Shown: in pieces, positions 53,346 to 63,044 of the stretch
Layout: every line of letters starts with the position of its first letter
How positions within the stretch are numbered: position 1 is the stretch's first letter
From: HGM04593 sp045644465
Lineage (GTDB): Bacteria; Bacteroidota; Bacteroidia; Bacteroidales; Bacteroidaceae
Length of the DNA: 64,000 bases
Assembly (NCBI GenBank): GCA_045644465.1
Contig: JAZRGV010000008.1
Coordinates: 21,708 to 85,707, forward strand
Direction of reading: 5' to 3'
The notes under the pieces: model-generated
Databases searched by the model: none
Seen by the model: only the letters and a program-made list of their open reading frames with translations
What the model was told of the DNA's origin: nothing
Position numbers and translations under genes: made by a program

Positions 53346-54371
53346 TTATTTTTTCTTGTAATACTCCAAAATAATTGTTTTTGCGGCTTCAATCATGGTG
53401 TCGCGGCCGCTCTCCCAGTCTTTTTTTGTAATATCTACCCAAATGTCGGGCTCTATACCAAACTCGGTGCTATTGCCTTGCGCGTCAAGTGTAGGACATG
53501 CCGACATACGTACTATCCAGCCGTTGGGTAGTGTGTAACTCATTGGCAGAGCGCTGCCACCGCCAGTCTTGTCTCCCAATATCAGTGCGTTTGGCAGTTC
53601 TTTCATTAGCATTACAAAATGGTTTGCTGCACTAAATACTCCTCTGTTGGTTAATACAATGACGGGGCGTAACCATATAACACCTTCTGATGGTTCAAGG
53701 TAAATCTTTTCCAACTCCGAGAAGTCGTTATGTCCCGGTCCGGTCTTGTGCTGCATATATCCGCAGTGTATCTTTTTGTCGGTGAACGATGAGGCTAGTT
53801 TCTCGGCTGTGGTTACAAGGCCACCGCCATTGTTGCGTATGTCTATTATAAGTCCTTTTGTCTCTTTGAGGTTGAGAAGCATCATTGAGAGTATGCTACT
53901 GTTCACTCCGTTTTCAAAGCTTTCGTAGTAGATGTATCCTATGCTGTCGGCAATGGTGTTGTATTTGATTCCGTTTGTCAGTTTGAAGTCTTTGCCCAGG
54001 TAGTTACGCTGTATGGAGTCGCTGAAATTTATAGGGTAGTCAAGTTGCCAATCCCAGTTGTAGCTTGTGCCGTAGGCTGATATTAGGTTTACATGGCCGT
54101 CGCGCAGCTCACCAAGCATGTCGCCAAGTGTGTTGAACAGCTCTGTTTTGTTCTTGCAAGTGTCGGCCGCCGGTTTATACTTGTCATATATTTCGTTCCA
54201 GTCTAGTCCGTACTCTTCTCTGGCGATATCGAAAAAGCAATAGTGTTCGTCCACCACTTTCCACAAGGCTTCGAAATTCCCGTTGCTGGAATTTTCGTGA
54301 TTTTCTTCGCTTATACAACCTGCCAGGATTGTCAGTACAACTACAATAGCTATATATAGTTTCTTGGACAT
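53346..54371 (-). CDS. S41-family serine protease lipoprotein
   Basis: 341 residues with lipobox ILAGC (Cys about 19). The tail-specific protease domain starts with YCFFDIAREEYGLDWNEIYDKY-type sequence (a tricorn-like bundle), then GELRDGHVNL, GLIIDIRNNGGG near 185, the catalytic Ser in GVFSAANHF near 255, and the general base Lys in LGDKTGGGS near 277. No PDZ domain is visible between bundle and core. It should cleave exported or misfolded proteins at the envelope. It lies upstream of tRNA-Leu, 7 bp downstream of the next gene. Confidence 0.92.
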   Translation of the reverse strand: MSKKLYIAIVVVLTILAGCISEENHENSSNGNFEALWKVVDEHYCFFDIAREEYGLDWNEIYDKYKPAADTCKNKTELFNTLGDMLGELRDGHVNLISAYGTSYNWDWQLDYPINFSDSIQRNYLGKDFKLTNGIKYNTIADSIGYIYYESFENGVNSSILSMMLLNLKETKGLIIDIRNNGGGLVTTAEKLASSFTDKKIHCGYMQHKTGPGHNDFSELEKIYLEPSEGVIWLRPVIVLTNRGVFSAANHFVMLMKELPNALILGDKTGGGSALPMSYTLPNGWIVRMSACPTLDAQGNSTEFGIEPDIWVDITKKDWESGRDTMIEAAKTIILEYYKKK

Positions 54372-54378
54372 CTTGTTG

Positions 54379-55233
54379 TCAATATGGTGAATATGCCTTT
54401 AGGTTATTCTCTCTCTTAATCTTGAAAATGGTTTTTACAAAGCCGAATGTTATGGCGTGGTGGTACATGTGACAACGTATGTTGTTGATGTTGCTCTGGT
54501 ACAGGTCGGCAATATATGACAAACGCAATGTTGTGCTGTGGCGTTTCACGTGCAAGGGTATGTCGAGCGACAGCATATGTCGCCACGAGGGGTTATTCAG
54601 TGGGTGTGTCAGTGATGCTATTCTGCCCAAATGTCCAAGGCTCATTTCGTAGTATGATTGCCCGAACTCGGGTGTGAACATAACGCCAACGAGTGGAATG
54701 TCAATCTGATAACGTGCCACCCAGTCGTCGCCGAAGACGGGGAAATGGTATATTGCCATGCCCGAGGCGGCAAGTGCGGTACGTAGCTTGGCCGAGACGG
54801 GGTTGTTGCTGTTGCTCAAGTTATATAGCGCACCGCCTTCCAACTGTATCTGTGCTCCTGCAAGGAGCTTTAATCTTTTGCCTATGCTGAACGGATGATA
54901 TCCGCTCCAGCTGTAGCTTACTATACCTGCAAACTGCATATTCCCCTTTTGTGTGTTGTAGGCTATGCGGCTGTTGAGCAGTCTCTGGTATTTCCATCTG
55001 TAGTTGCCGGTGTGTGCGTCGCGGAAACTCTCGTGAGCAAAGTGCAGGCCATATCCGGTGTAATTGTAGTTACTTAGGTAGGTGTCCAGATTGTTCTGTA
55101 GCGAAACTCCGAACTGGGCGCTCTTCACCACAATCCTTTCGGTTCTTATGGTGTCGCTTATAGCATATTGCGCTTTTGTCATTGCCGGTGTGAGCAATGA
55201 CAAAAGCGCAATAACTATATTCAAATGTTTCAT
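54379..55233 (-). CDS. DUF3316-like outer-membrane protein
   Basis: 284 residues with signal peptide (TPAMTKAQ). Mature sequence consists of alternating beta strands (RWKYQRLLNSRIAY, MQFAGIVSYSWSGYHPF, LKLLAGAQIQLEGGALY), as in an outer-membrane barrel; the sequence recalls the DUF3316 family. Function unknown. Its start overlaps the stop of the parC gene by 4 bp, an odd partner for a topoisomerase but evidence that they share a transcript, along with the S41 protease. Confidence 0.78.
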   Translation of the reverse strand: MKHLNIVIALLSLLTPAMTKAQYAISDTIRTERIVVKSAQFGVSLQNNLDTYLSNYNYTGYGLHFAHESFRDAHTGNYRWKYQRLLNSRIAYNTQKGNMQFAGIVSYSWSGYHPFSIGKRLKLLAGAQIQLEGGALYNLSNSNNPVSAKLRTALAASGMAIYHFPVFGDDWVARYQIDIPLVGVMFTPEFGQSYYEMSLGHLGRIASLTHPLNNPSWRHMLSLDIPLHVKRHSTTLRLSYIADLYQSNINNIRCHMYHHAITFGFVKTIFKIKRENNLKAYSPY

Positions 55234-57899
55234 TCTCCGTCAAAAAGAGTTAGCTGTTCCGGTTCGTCGTCGTTTTGTATTGCGTCGTTTGCCGGTTCTT
55301 CAATTATTTCGGGTGGTGGGAACTTTGTTGGTTCAAGTTCTATAATCTCGTCAATCTCGAATGTGGTGAGACGTTTGCCGCGTGCCTTGAAACTCTTTAC
55401 TGCAATGAACTCGTCAACCTCAATCACCAATGGCTCGCGGAAATTGTCATTACCACCGAACATCACCTGTATGCGTGGGAATGGAGTCTCGGAGAACCAT
55501 ATCAGCTCGTTGTCCTTGTTGTCGCCAAGGCAGTTCTGTCTGCGTGCATTGGCTTCCAGCGTAAATCGTTTGATATATGGATATCCCTGTTGTGAAGCGT
55601 CATACAATGCCGCGCTCCACACCTTGTTGGGGTCGAACTTCTCTATTATCATCAGGTCGTCGTCGTAGTGGTTGTTCAAATCAACCGGCATAACGTCGAA
55701 CTCACCATTCTTGCGTATGGCAAGAATCTTGTCGTCGTTATGGAACTCGCCCAGGTATTCGCCGTGGTTGTCGAAGTTTATACGCAGGATGTCGCGGTCG
55801 AACCATACCTGTCGTCCACCGAGCGTAGAACTTCCGTGTTTCTTCAACGATATACGCAGAACTTCGTTCTTGGTGAGTATGTTACCCATGGACTGGCGAC
55901 CTTTGATGGCTATGGTGCTGAAGTCCTTCTCTATTATAGAGTTACGTAGGCGTGGATTTGGTTTTAGCATAACTTTTATCACCTCGGCCTCGCCATTGGG
56001 GTTTGCGGTGAAATATGTTACTTTTGAACCGGGGGTGCCTTGTGTCAGGTCATACTCCCTGTCGCGTGTCATACCTGTTGCGGCAAAGCGTTTCATATAG
56101 TATATTCCGTTCTTGCCGTCGCGGTAAACCACGTTGTATATTGTTCGTTTGTCGTTCTTCTTGAATACATCGATGTGTATAACATTCTTGCCGACAAAAA
56201 GTTTTTCGCTCACCTTTACAATTTTGTACTTGCCGTCCTTGTAGAACAGTATCACATCGTCCATGTCGGAGCAGTTGGTTACGAACTCGTCTTTCTTGAG
56301 CGATGTTCCAATGAATCCTTCTGCACGGTTAATGTATAGCTTTTGGTTAGCCTCGACCACCTTTGCTGCTACAATGTTGTCGAAGTTACGTATCTCGGTC
56401 TGGCGTGGGTAGCGTGCACCATATTTCTCTTTCAGCATGTTGAACCACTTGATGGTTACAGCTGTCATCTGGCCCAATTGTTTGTCAATCTCGGCAATAT
56501 CTTTCTTTAGCCTTGCAATAAGCTCTTCGGCTTTCTCTTTGTTGAAACGAAGGATACGTGCCATCTTTATTTCCATAAGACGCAACAGGTCGTCGCGTGT
56601 TATCTCGCGTATGAAGTCCTGTTTGTATGGCTCAAGACGCTTGTCGATGTGTGCCAATGCCGAATCCATATCGGGTGCCTGCTCGAACTCCTTGTCTTTG
56701 TATATTCGCTCCTCAATGAATATGCTCTCGAGCGAAGCGAAATGCAGTTGCTCCAGTAATTCTCCCTTGCGTATCTGCAGCTCAAGGCGCAAGAGCTCCT
56801 TGGTGCTGTCAACAGAACGGCGCAACAACTCGCTGACTGTCAGGAACACCGGTGTGTGGTTGTCGATAACGCAGCAACATGGTGTTATGCTTATCTCGCA
56901 GTCGGTGAATGCATACAATGCATCGATGGTCTTGTCGCTCGACACTCCCGGTGCCAGCTGAACAAGAATCTCTACCTTGTCCGAAGTGTTGTCATCGACT
57001 TTTCGTATCTTTATCTTGCCGTTATCTACAGCTTTCAGTATTGACTCGATTACCAAAGGTGTTGTCTTTCCGAATGGAATTTCCGTTATGGTAAGTGTTT
57101 TGTTGTCTTCCGATTTTGAAATCTTTGCACGTATTCTCACGCGTCCGCTGCGGTCTCCGTCGTTGTAGCGCGAAACATCAATGCTACCGCCTGTCTGAAA
57201 GTCGGGGTACAGGTGGAACTCCTCTTTACGCAGGTAGGCTATGGCTGCGTCGCACACTTCGTTGAAGTTGTGTGGCAGAATCTTTGACGACAAACCTACA
57301 GCAATACCCTCAACACCATGTATAAGCAACAGAGGAAATTTTACGGGTAATGTTATTGGCTCCTTGTTACGTCCGTCGTACGAAAGTTTCCATTCTGTAG
57401 TCTTGGGGTTGAACACCACGTCGTGTGCAAAATGTGACAGACGTGCCTCTATGTATCGTGGTGCCGCAGCAGAGTCGCCGGTGAGTATGTTACCCCAGTT
57501 TCCCTGGCAGTCAATAAGATACTCTTTTTGTCCCATCTGCACCAAAGCACCGGCAATTGAAGCGTCACCGTGTGGGTGGTACTGCATGGTGTGTCCTACA
57601 ACGTTTGCCACTTTGTTGTAACGTCCGTCATCGAGTTCGCGCATTGCGTGCAGGATACGTCGCTGCACAGGCTTCAGACCATCATACATATGGGGAACTG
57701 CACGTTCCAGAATAACATATGAGGCATAGTCCAAGAACCAGTTCTTGTACATGCCGGTAAGTTTATGGGTGTTGTCTTCACCGGTGTCGTGATGGTGTGT
57801 GCCACCTTGCTCTTTTTCATTGGCACTCATATCATCGTTCGGCATCTCTCCGGCGAAGTTCTCCTCTTCGATATTTCCGTCAATTTCGTTGTAGTCCAT
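55230..57899 (-). CDS. parC: DNA topoisomerase IV subunit A
   Basis: 889 residues. ParC breaks and rejoins DNA to decatenate chromosomes, with ParE. The acidic N-terminal extension is followed by the GyrA-type core: LKPVQRRILHAM, the quinolone-region HPHGDASIAGALVQMGQ, and catalytic Tyr in AAPRYIEARL. The C-terminal beta-pinwheel lies about 570-860. Compared with E. coli GyrA, the Ser-83 position is Ala and Asp-87 is Gly. GyrA is the alternative, but the N-terminal extension and pinwheel lacking a GyrA box favour ParC in this phylum. Confidence 0.93.
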   Translation of the reverse strand: MDYNEIDGNIEEENFAGEMPNDDMSANEKEQGGTHHHDTGEDNTHKLTGMYKNWFLDYASYVILERAVPHMYDGLKPVQRRILHAMRELDDGRYNKVANVVGHTMQYHPHGDASIAGALVQMGQKEYLIDCQGNWGNILTGDSAAAPRYIEARLSHFAHDVVFNPKTTEWKLSYDGRNKEPITLPVKFPLLLIHGVEGIAVGLSSKILPHNFNEVCDAAIAYLRKEEFHLYPDFQTGGSIDVSRYNDGDRSGRVRIRAKISKSEDNKTLTITEIPFGKTTPLVIESILKAVDNGKIKIRKVDDNTSDKVEILVQLAPGVSSDKTIDALYAFTDCEISITPCCCVIDNHTPVFLTVSELLRRSVDSTKELLRLELQIRKGELLEQLHFASLESIFIEERIYKDKEFEQAPDMDSALAHIDKRLEPYKQDFIREITRDDLLRLMEIKMARILRFNKEKAEELIARLKKDIAEIDKQLGQMTAVTIKWFNMLKEKYGARYPRQTEIRNFDNIVAAKVVEANQKLYINRAEGFIGTSLKKDEFVTNCSDMDDVILFYKDGKYKIVKVSEKLFVGKNVIHIDVFKKNDKRTIYNVVYRDGKNGIYYMKRFAATGMTRDREYDLTQGTPGSKVTYFTANPNGEAEVIKVMLKPNPRLRNSIIEKDFSTIAIKGRQSMGNILTKNEVLRISLKKHGSSTLGGRQVWFDRDILRINFDNHGEYLGEFHNDDKILAIRKNGEFDVMPVDLNNHYDDDLMIIEKFDPNKVWSAALYDASQQGYPYIKRFTLEANARRQNCLGDNKDNELIWFSETPFPRIQVMFGGNDNFREPLVIEVDEFIAVKSFKARGKRLTTFEIDEIIELEPTKFPPPEIIEEPANDAIQNDDEPEQLTLFDGE

Positions 57900-58065
57900 A
57901 ATCTGTAATGAGCAACAGCTCCAAACTTTTTTTGTTTAACGGCAAAAATAGTAAAAATTAACGAAAAAATGAAATTTACCCTTTTTTTGCTGTTGATTAT
58001 GTGGTGGTTTCCTGTTTTTTCTTTGTGCAAGTATAAAGAAATTTCTTTACTTTCATCCTTTCGGG

Positions 58066-58097
58066 GTTGGGCATTTCACTTGCTTGTATTATCTTTG
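58066..58097 (+). promoter_or_regulatory. Promoter of glyS
   Basis: TTGG (58066-58069), 20-bp spacer, TATCTTTG (58090-58097). 57900-58065 contains only the AT-rich upstream region of parC on the other strand. Confidence 0.65.
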
Positions 58098-58136
58098 CAC
58101 AATATTTTAGTAATATAATAAAAATAATATAAGAAT

Positions 58137-59678
58137 ATGGCACAGGAAGATGTTTTTAAGAAAGTAGTTGCGCATTGCAAAGAGTATGGTTTCGTGTTCC
58201 CATCAAGTGATATATATGACGGTTTGGGTGCTGTCTATGACTATGGTCAGATGGGTGTGGAGCTAAAGAACAATATCAAGACCTATTGGTGGCAGAGTAT
58301 GGTACTTCTCAACGACAATATCGTTGGTATCGATTCTGCTATTTTTATGCATCCTACAATTTGGAAGGCTTCGGGTCACGTTGATGCGTTTAACGATCCT
58401 CTTATCGATAATCGCGATTCAAAAAAACGTTATCGTGCCGATGTACTCATCGAGGAGCAGATTGCTAAGTATGAAGAGAAGATGGAGAAGGAGGCTGCTA
58501 AGGCCGAGAAACGTTTCGGCGACTCTTTCAACCGCGAGCTTTTCATGGAGACAAACCCAAAGGTGCTTGCAGAAAAGGCTAAGCGTGATGCTCTTCAGGA
58601 GCGTTTTGCAAAGGCTCTCAACGCGATGGATCTCGATGAGTTGCGTCAGATAATCATCGACGAAGAGATCGCTTGTCCTATCTCCGGTACACGTAACTGG
58701 ACCGAGGTTCGTCAGTTCAACCTTATGTTCTCAACCGATATGGGTTCTACAGCCGATGGCGCAATGAAAATATATTTGCGTCCCGAGACTGCTCAGGGTA
58801 TTTTTGTTAACTATCTCAATGTACAGAAGACAGGTCGTATGCGCGTTCCTTTCGGTATAGCACAGATTGGTAAGGCTTTCCGTAACGAGATTGTTGCACG
58901 TCAGTTTATCTTCCGTATGCGTGAGTTCGAGCAGATGGAGATGCAGTTCTTCGTACGTCCCGGTAGTGAACTTGAGTGGTTCAACAAGTGGAAGGAGACC
59001 CGTCTTGCATGGCACAAGGCTCTTGGCTTCGGTGACGATGCTTACCGCTACCACGACCACGAGAAGTTGGCACACTATGCAAACGCCGCTACTGACATTG
59101 AGTTCCGCATGCCTTTCGGTTTCAAGGAAGTAGAGGGTATCCACTCACGTACAAACTTCGACCTCGGTCAGCACGAGAAGTTCTCGGGTAAGAATATCAA
59201 GTATTTCGATCCTGAAACAAATGAGAGCTACACTCCATATGTAATTGAGACATCAATCGGTGTCGATCGCATGTTCCTCAGCATCATGTGTGCATCATAC
59301 TGCGAAGAGAAACTCGAGAATGGCGAGACACGCGTTGTTCTTCGCTTGCCTGCAGCTCTTGCTCCTGTTAAGCTTGCAGTTCTTCCTCTTGTCAAGAAAG
59401 ATGGTCTGCCCGAGAAGGCACGCGAGATTATGAACGAACTTAAGTTCAACTTCAACTGTTACTACGAGGAGAAGGATTCTATCGGTAAACGTTATCGTCG
59501 TATGGATGCCATAGGTACTCCTTACTGTGTAACCATTGACCACCAGACATTGGAAGATGGAATGGTAACATTGCGTGAACGCGATACAATGGAGCAGCGT
59601 CGTGTCGCTATTTCCGATTTGCGCAACATCATCCAGGATAGCGTAAGCATTACTTCACTTTTGAAGAAATTGTCTTAA
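58137..59678 (+). CDS. glyS: Glycyl-tRNA synthetase (alpha-dimer type)
   Basis: Charges tRNA-Gly. 513 residues, single-chain class II form, not the tetrameric glyQ/glyS form. It begins EDVFKKVVAHCKEYGFVFPS with SDIYDGLGAVYDYGQMG (motif 1 area); motif 2 lies at FRNEIVARQFIFRMREFEQM in part, near 245; motif 3 at SIGVDRMFLSIMCAS, near 375. The anticodon-binding domain is C-terminal. It heads a unit with an FKBP lipoprotein (16-bp gap) and DUF3467. Confidence 0.97.
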   Translation: MAQEDVFKKVVAHCKEYGFVFPSSDIYDGLGAVYDYGQMGVELKNNIKTYWWQSMVLLNDNIVGIDSAIFMHPTIWKASGHVDAFNDPLIDNRDSKKRYRADVLIEEQIAKYEEKMEKEAAKAEKRFGDSFNRELFMETNPKVLAEKAKRDALQERFAKALNAMDLDELRQIIIDEEIACPISGTRNWTEVRQFNLMFSTDMGSTADGAMKIYLRPETAQGIFVNYLNVQKTGRMRVPFGIAQIGKAFRNEIVARQFIFRMREFEQMEMQFFVRPGSELEWFNKWKETRLAWHKALGFGDDAYRYHDHEKLAHYANAATDIEFRMPFGFKEVEGIHSRTNFDLGQHEKFSGKNIKYFDPETNESYTPYVIETSIGVDRMFLSIMCASYCEEKLENGETRVVLRLPAALAPVKLAVLPLVKKDGLPEKAREIMNELKFNFNCYYEEKDSIGKRYRRMDAIGTPYCVTIDHQTLEDGMVTLRERDTMEQRRVAISDLRNIIQDSVSITSLLKKLS

Positions 59679-59694
59679 TAGATAAATTATTGAA

Positions 59695-60285
59695 ATGAGA
59701 AATTTGAAGGCCATATATTTCTTGCTGTCGGCTCTGTTGTTTGTATTTGCCTCGTGTGAGGATACAAAAGAGATCAGCGAATTTGACAACTGGCAGGAGC
59801 GTAATATTGAATTTATCGACTCTATTGCCACTGTTGCTCGTGCCGATAATGATGGCAATTGGAAGGTTATTCCTGCGACCGGTCTTGACGAGAGCAAGGA
59901 ACATGGCAATGAGTATAATGTATATTGCTATGTGCTGCAGGCCGGTGACGGAACCAAGCATCCTGCGTACACCGATACAGTAAAGGTCAACTATAAAGGA
60001 ACGCTCATCAACGGTTATATTTTCGACAGCAGCTATGATGGCGAACTGGAGCCTGAGTTTGATGTTCCTGTGGAGTTTGGCTTGATTGGAACAGTACCCG
60101 GATTCCGAACTGCTGTGCAACACATGGTTGCAGGTACCACACCTGACAGCGGTGATATTTGGCGTGTATATATACCTGCCAACCTTGGATATGGCGCAAA
60201 GACAAGTACAGGCATACCGGCCTATTCGGCTTTGATATTCGATATAAATCTTGTATCGTTTCGCGCCGTTGGAACAAAGAAATAA
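59695..60285 (+). CDS. FKBP-type peptidyl-prolyl isomerase lipoprotein
   Basis: 196 residues, lipobox VFASC (Cys about 19). The FKBP domain occupies the C-terminal 120 residues: DTVKVNYKGTLINGYIFDSS, VEFGLIGTVPGFRTAVQHM and IPANLGYGAKTSTGIPAYS show the usual active-site loops. It should speed proline isomerisation of exported proteins. It lies 16 bp after glyS and 23 bp before the DUF3467 gene. Confidence 0.94.
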   Translation: MRNLKAIYFLLSALLFVFASCEDTKEISEFDNWQERNIEFIDSIATVARADNDGNWKVIPATGLDESKEHGNEYNVYCYVLQAGDGTKHPAYTDTVKVNYKGTLINGYIFDSSYDGELEPEFDVPVEFGLIGTVPGFRTAVQHMVAGTTPDSGDIWRVYIPANLGYGAKTSTGIPAYSALIFDINLVSFRAVGTKK

Positions 60286-60308
60286 ATAAAATCTAAAGAC
60301 TGTTTGAA

Positions 60309-60608
60309 ATGAAAAACGAGAATCAGTTGCAGATAGAGTTAAAGGAAGAGGTTGCTGAAGGCACATACTCAAACCTTGCTGTCATAGCACATTCATCGTC
60401 GGAGTTTGTTATCGACTTTGTGCGTATGATGCCGGGCGTAGCCAAGGCAAAGGTTAAGTCGCGTATTATAATGACTCCCGAGCATGCCAAGCGTCTTGCG
60501 CTTGCCTTGCACGATAATCTTATGCGCTACGAGGCCCAATTTGGTGAGATACAGCTTCCCGAGCGTCCTCCATTTCCACAGGCACCTGGCTATAAAGGAG
60601 ATGCCTGA
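60309..60608 (+). CDS. DUF3467 protein
   Basis: 99 residues. The pattern GTYSNLAVIAHSSSEFVIDFV, then MMPGVAKAKVKSRIIMTPEHAKRL is typical of DUF3467, quoted here in parts; the family is small, soluble and conserved in Bacteroidetes, with no known function. No signal peptide. It is the last gene of the glyS unit and ends at a strong terminator. Confidence 0.9.
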   Translation: MKNENQLQIELKEEVAEGTYSNLAVIAHSSSEFVIDFVRMMPGVAKAKVKSRIIMTPEHAKRLALALHDNLMRYEAQFGEIQLPERPPFPQAPGYKGDA

Positions 60609-60614
60609 TATCAT

Positions 60615-60656
60615 AAAATACGGGTGGCCAAATTCAAGATTGGCCACCCGTATTTT
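60615..60656. terminator. Bidirectional terminator
   Basis: AAAATACGGGTGGCCAA (60615-60631) and TTGGCCACCCGTATTTT (60640-60656) are perfect 17-bp arms with an 8-nt loop, between the DUF3467 and AraC genes. Confidence 0.9.
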
Positions 60657-60658
60657 AT

Positions 60659-61534
60659 TTAATCCACCATCACACCGTGTGCTCTGAACTCCGACAACGA
60701 ATATCCTGTGTGTCGTTTGAAGTAACGGTTCAGGTAACTCTGGTCGGGGAAATTGAATTCGTTTACCAGCTCCTGGAATGTCTTGTGGGTGTACATAAGA
60801 GCCACTTGTAATTCAATTATGGTGTGGTGGTCTATTATCTCTTTGGCATTCTGTCCGCTGGCACGCTGGCATATAGAATTGAGATGCCTTGTCGAAACCT
60901 TTAATATGTCGGAATAGTACTGCACGGAACGGTTTTCCCGGAATTTGCTTTCCAACAACTCTCGGAACTTATAGAACAGTTTGTCGTTGTTGTTGGCAAG
61001 TGTGACCTCTTTTTGCAATTGCGCTGTGTTCTTTTTGCTTATACGTTGAATGTATAGCAAAAGGGTGTTTACAGACAGTATTATACATTGGCGACAGTAG
61101 TCGATGTTGCCGAAGTTGCTTGAAGCTTCGCTGTCAATGATGTCTATCTGACGGAATATGTTGTTTACAAATTCCTTTTCTGTCTCGTTGTTGCATCCTT
61201 GATGCGTGCAACGTTCCATGCTCTGCATTGTCTCGGGTGACATTGAGCTGCGTGCTGCAAGCCATATATGTTTTGACAATCCAAGCAGGCGTGCCGAAAA
61301 GTCACTTGTTATATCCAATAGCAGAATGTTCGAACCCATGGGGCATATGATTATCTGCCCTGGAGTGAAACGGTGTTTGCTGCCGTCTATGGTGAACAAT
61401 GCTTCACCACTCATACAATAGAAAATGGTTGTGTGCTGCAGTTGATATACGTGCTGTACAAATTGTTGCAACGATGATTGTATGGTTGCAAATCCATATT
61501 GTGGCAGTTTCTTAAGGTATATGTTGTTCATCAT
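60659..61534 (-). CDS. AraC-family transcriptional regulator with cupin-like sensor domain
   Basis: 291 residues from MMNNIYLKKL. The N-terminal half resembles an AraC cupin (GEALFTIDGSKHRFTPGQIIICP), which usually binds a small effector. The C-terminal two-HTH domain has YYSDILKVSTRHLNSICQRA and the signature FQELVNEFNFPDQSYLNRYFKRHTG. Effector and targets are unknown; the nearest candidates are the ccsA and mntP genes upstream. The start was set by the leader, since a promoter ends 28 bp before it. Confidence 0.9.
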   Translation of the reverse strand: MMNNIYLKKLPQYGFATIQSSLQQFVQHVYQLQHTTIFYCMSGEALFTIDGSKHRFTPGQIIICPMGSNILLLDITSDFSARLLGLSKHIWLAARSSMSPETMQSMERCTHQGCNNETEKEFVNNIFRQIDIIDSEASSNFGNIDYCRQCIILSVNTLLLYIQRISKKNTAQLQKEVTLANNNDKLFYKFRELLESKFRENRSVQYYSDILKVSTRHLNSICQRASGQNAKEIIDHHTIIELQVALMYTHKTFQELVNEFNFPDQSYLNRYFKRHTGYSLSEFRAHGVMVD

Positions 61535-61561
61535 AGCGCGTTTTTTTGTGTTTGTGTATTG

Positions 61562-61593
61562 CAAATATATGTCAAAAAATACACGCTTGCAAA
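61562..61593 (-). promoter_or_regulatory. Promoter of the AraC-family gene
   Basis: On the - strand TTTG (61590-61593), 20-bp spacer, TATATTTG (61562-61569). It is separate from the ccsA transcript upstream. Confidence 0.65.
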
Positions 61594-61649
61594 CCTAAAA
61601 AGGATAAATGTGCTTTTAAAGTACAGAAATAAGTTCTTATGACACTGTG

Positions 61650-63041
61650 TTATATGTAGCTGTGCATACCTCCCAGAAGGAGACTTACCCCCAAATAGGT
61701 GAAAAGCATCATAAGGGCTATTACTATGCAGAATATGTGGAAAAAGTTCGGTTTTGCCATGAAAGGCAGTGAATGTGTGTGAAATGTGAATGAACACACA
61801 AGCAGTGTCGCCAATGCCCAGACCTCCTTAGGGTCCCATCCCCAATAACGCCCCCACGATATATTTGCCCATACGGCACCAATGAATATTCCTGTTGCCA
61901 GCAGCATTGTGGCGGGGTAGAGAAGGGCGCGTCCAAAAAGGGCTAAACTCTTTCTCTTCTCTTTGTTTTTGCTGCATACCGCTATAATGGCATTTATGGC
62001 TGTGCAACAAAGCAGGGCATACGCAATGATAATTGTCGTAACATGTATTCCTAACAGCGGGCTACGCAGAATAGGTTGTATATCATTACTCTTTCCCCAT
62101 CCGCTTATTAATGCAATTAAAAATGTTACTGCAGACAAAATGACGAGTATCGGAGTGATGTGTGCTATCTGTTTCTTGAACTTGAATATTGTGGCGAATA
62201 TAGATGTAACCCAAGCGAGAAACATCATACTTTCAGCTCCGTTGCTAACAGGGAACAACCCTGTTTTGTACCAACGGAAGCATATCAGCACTGTTGTTAT
62301 AATAAATAATTCACGGGCTCTGTTTGTTATAAAAATAGCTGTTTTGCTCCTTTTTTTATTCTCTTTTCTCAGTTGTTGCAGAATATTTGTGAACCCACCT
62401 TGCTTGTCAAGCAGCAACGCTATAAAGGAGACAAACATCATTGCATACCCTATGTAGCTTACAGGCAATCCCATAGTGTCGTGTGCTACAAGCAACGACA
62501 GATGGCTTTCTTGCCCGCCCTTTATGCATAACGAGTAGCCTTCAAACTTCATTGGGTTGTTCAATGAAACAGTTTGTCTTTGGCTTTTCTGTCTGTTGTT
62601 GAGAATGACTTCGGCTTTGTAGTCACAAGGTTGTGCGCTGTTTTTTGAGTATATGGTGTCAATGTTGGCGAGCTGCAGGCTGAACGGTAGTTTTTCCAAT
62701 CTGCCATCGTTGGTTGTGAACATTGATGCAGGAACAGCATCTTTAGCAAGAATGATGCTCCCGTGTTGCGACGTAAGGAATGAGAGAAATGCACCAAGCG
62801 GTATTACGGCAAACGATGTATGTAGCATTATCAGTGTGCATCGTCTTGAAACGCGTATAATATATGTCATTGCCGAAGCTGCAAGCACTGTCCATAGTGC
62901 GATGAACCACCACGAGTGGTAAATATAGTCCAAGGCAAACGGTGTGCCATAGCATTTCTCAAGCAGGGTGGTGCAGGCAAGTATTGGTACTATCAGTGCC
63001 ATACTGCCAAAAGATACTATTTTAAGGATACCTGTTTTCAT
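61650..63041 (-). CDS. Fused ResB/CcsA-type cytochrome c biogenesis protein
   Basis: 463 residues, about 12 membrane helices. The N-terminal 170 residues resemble a shortened ResB with a periplasmic loop (LANIDTIYSKNSAQPCDY). The C-terminal half is CcsA-like with the WWD haem-handling motif WGRYWGWDPKEVWAL near residue 400 and flanking His. It should carry haem across the membrane and attach it to c-type cytochromes. No cytochrome gene is in the window. Start ATG 63041 was chosen over a TTG three bases upstream. It follows mntP by 3 bp. Confidence 0.88.
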   Translation of the reverse strand: MKTGILKIVSFGSMALIVPILACTTLLEKCYGTPFALDYIYHSWWFIALWTVLAASAMTYIIRVSRRCTLIMLHTSFAVIPLGAFLSFLTSQHGSIILAKDAVPASMFTTNDGRLEKLPFSLQLANIDTIYSKNSAQPCDYKAEVILNNRQKSQRQTVSLNNPMKFEGYSLCIKGGQESHLSLLVAHDTMGLPVSYIGYAMMFVSFIALLLDKQGGFTNILQQLRKENKKRSKTAIFITNRARELFIITTVLICFRWYKTGLFPVSNGAESMMFLAWVTSIFATIFKFKKQIAHITPILVILSAVTFLIALISGWGKSNDIQPILRSPLLGIHVTTIIIAYALLCCTAINAIIAVCSKNKEKRKSLALFGRALLYPATMLLATGIFIGAVWANISWGRYWGWDPKEVWALATLLVCSFTFHTHSLPFMAKPNFFHIFCIVIALMMLFTYLGVSLLLGGMHSYI

Positions 63042-63044
63042 CAA

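Noticed and set aside
59650..60372. 240-residue frame on the - strand opposite the FKBP gene
   Set aside because: Antisense to a clear FKBP lipoprotein gene and without family similarity.
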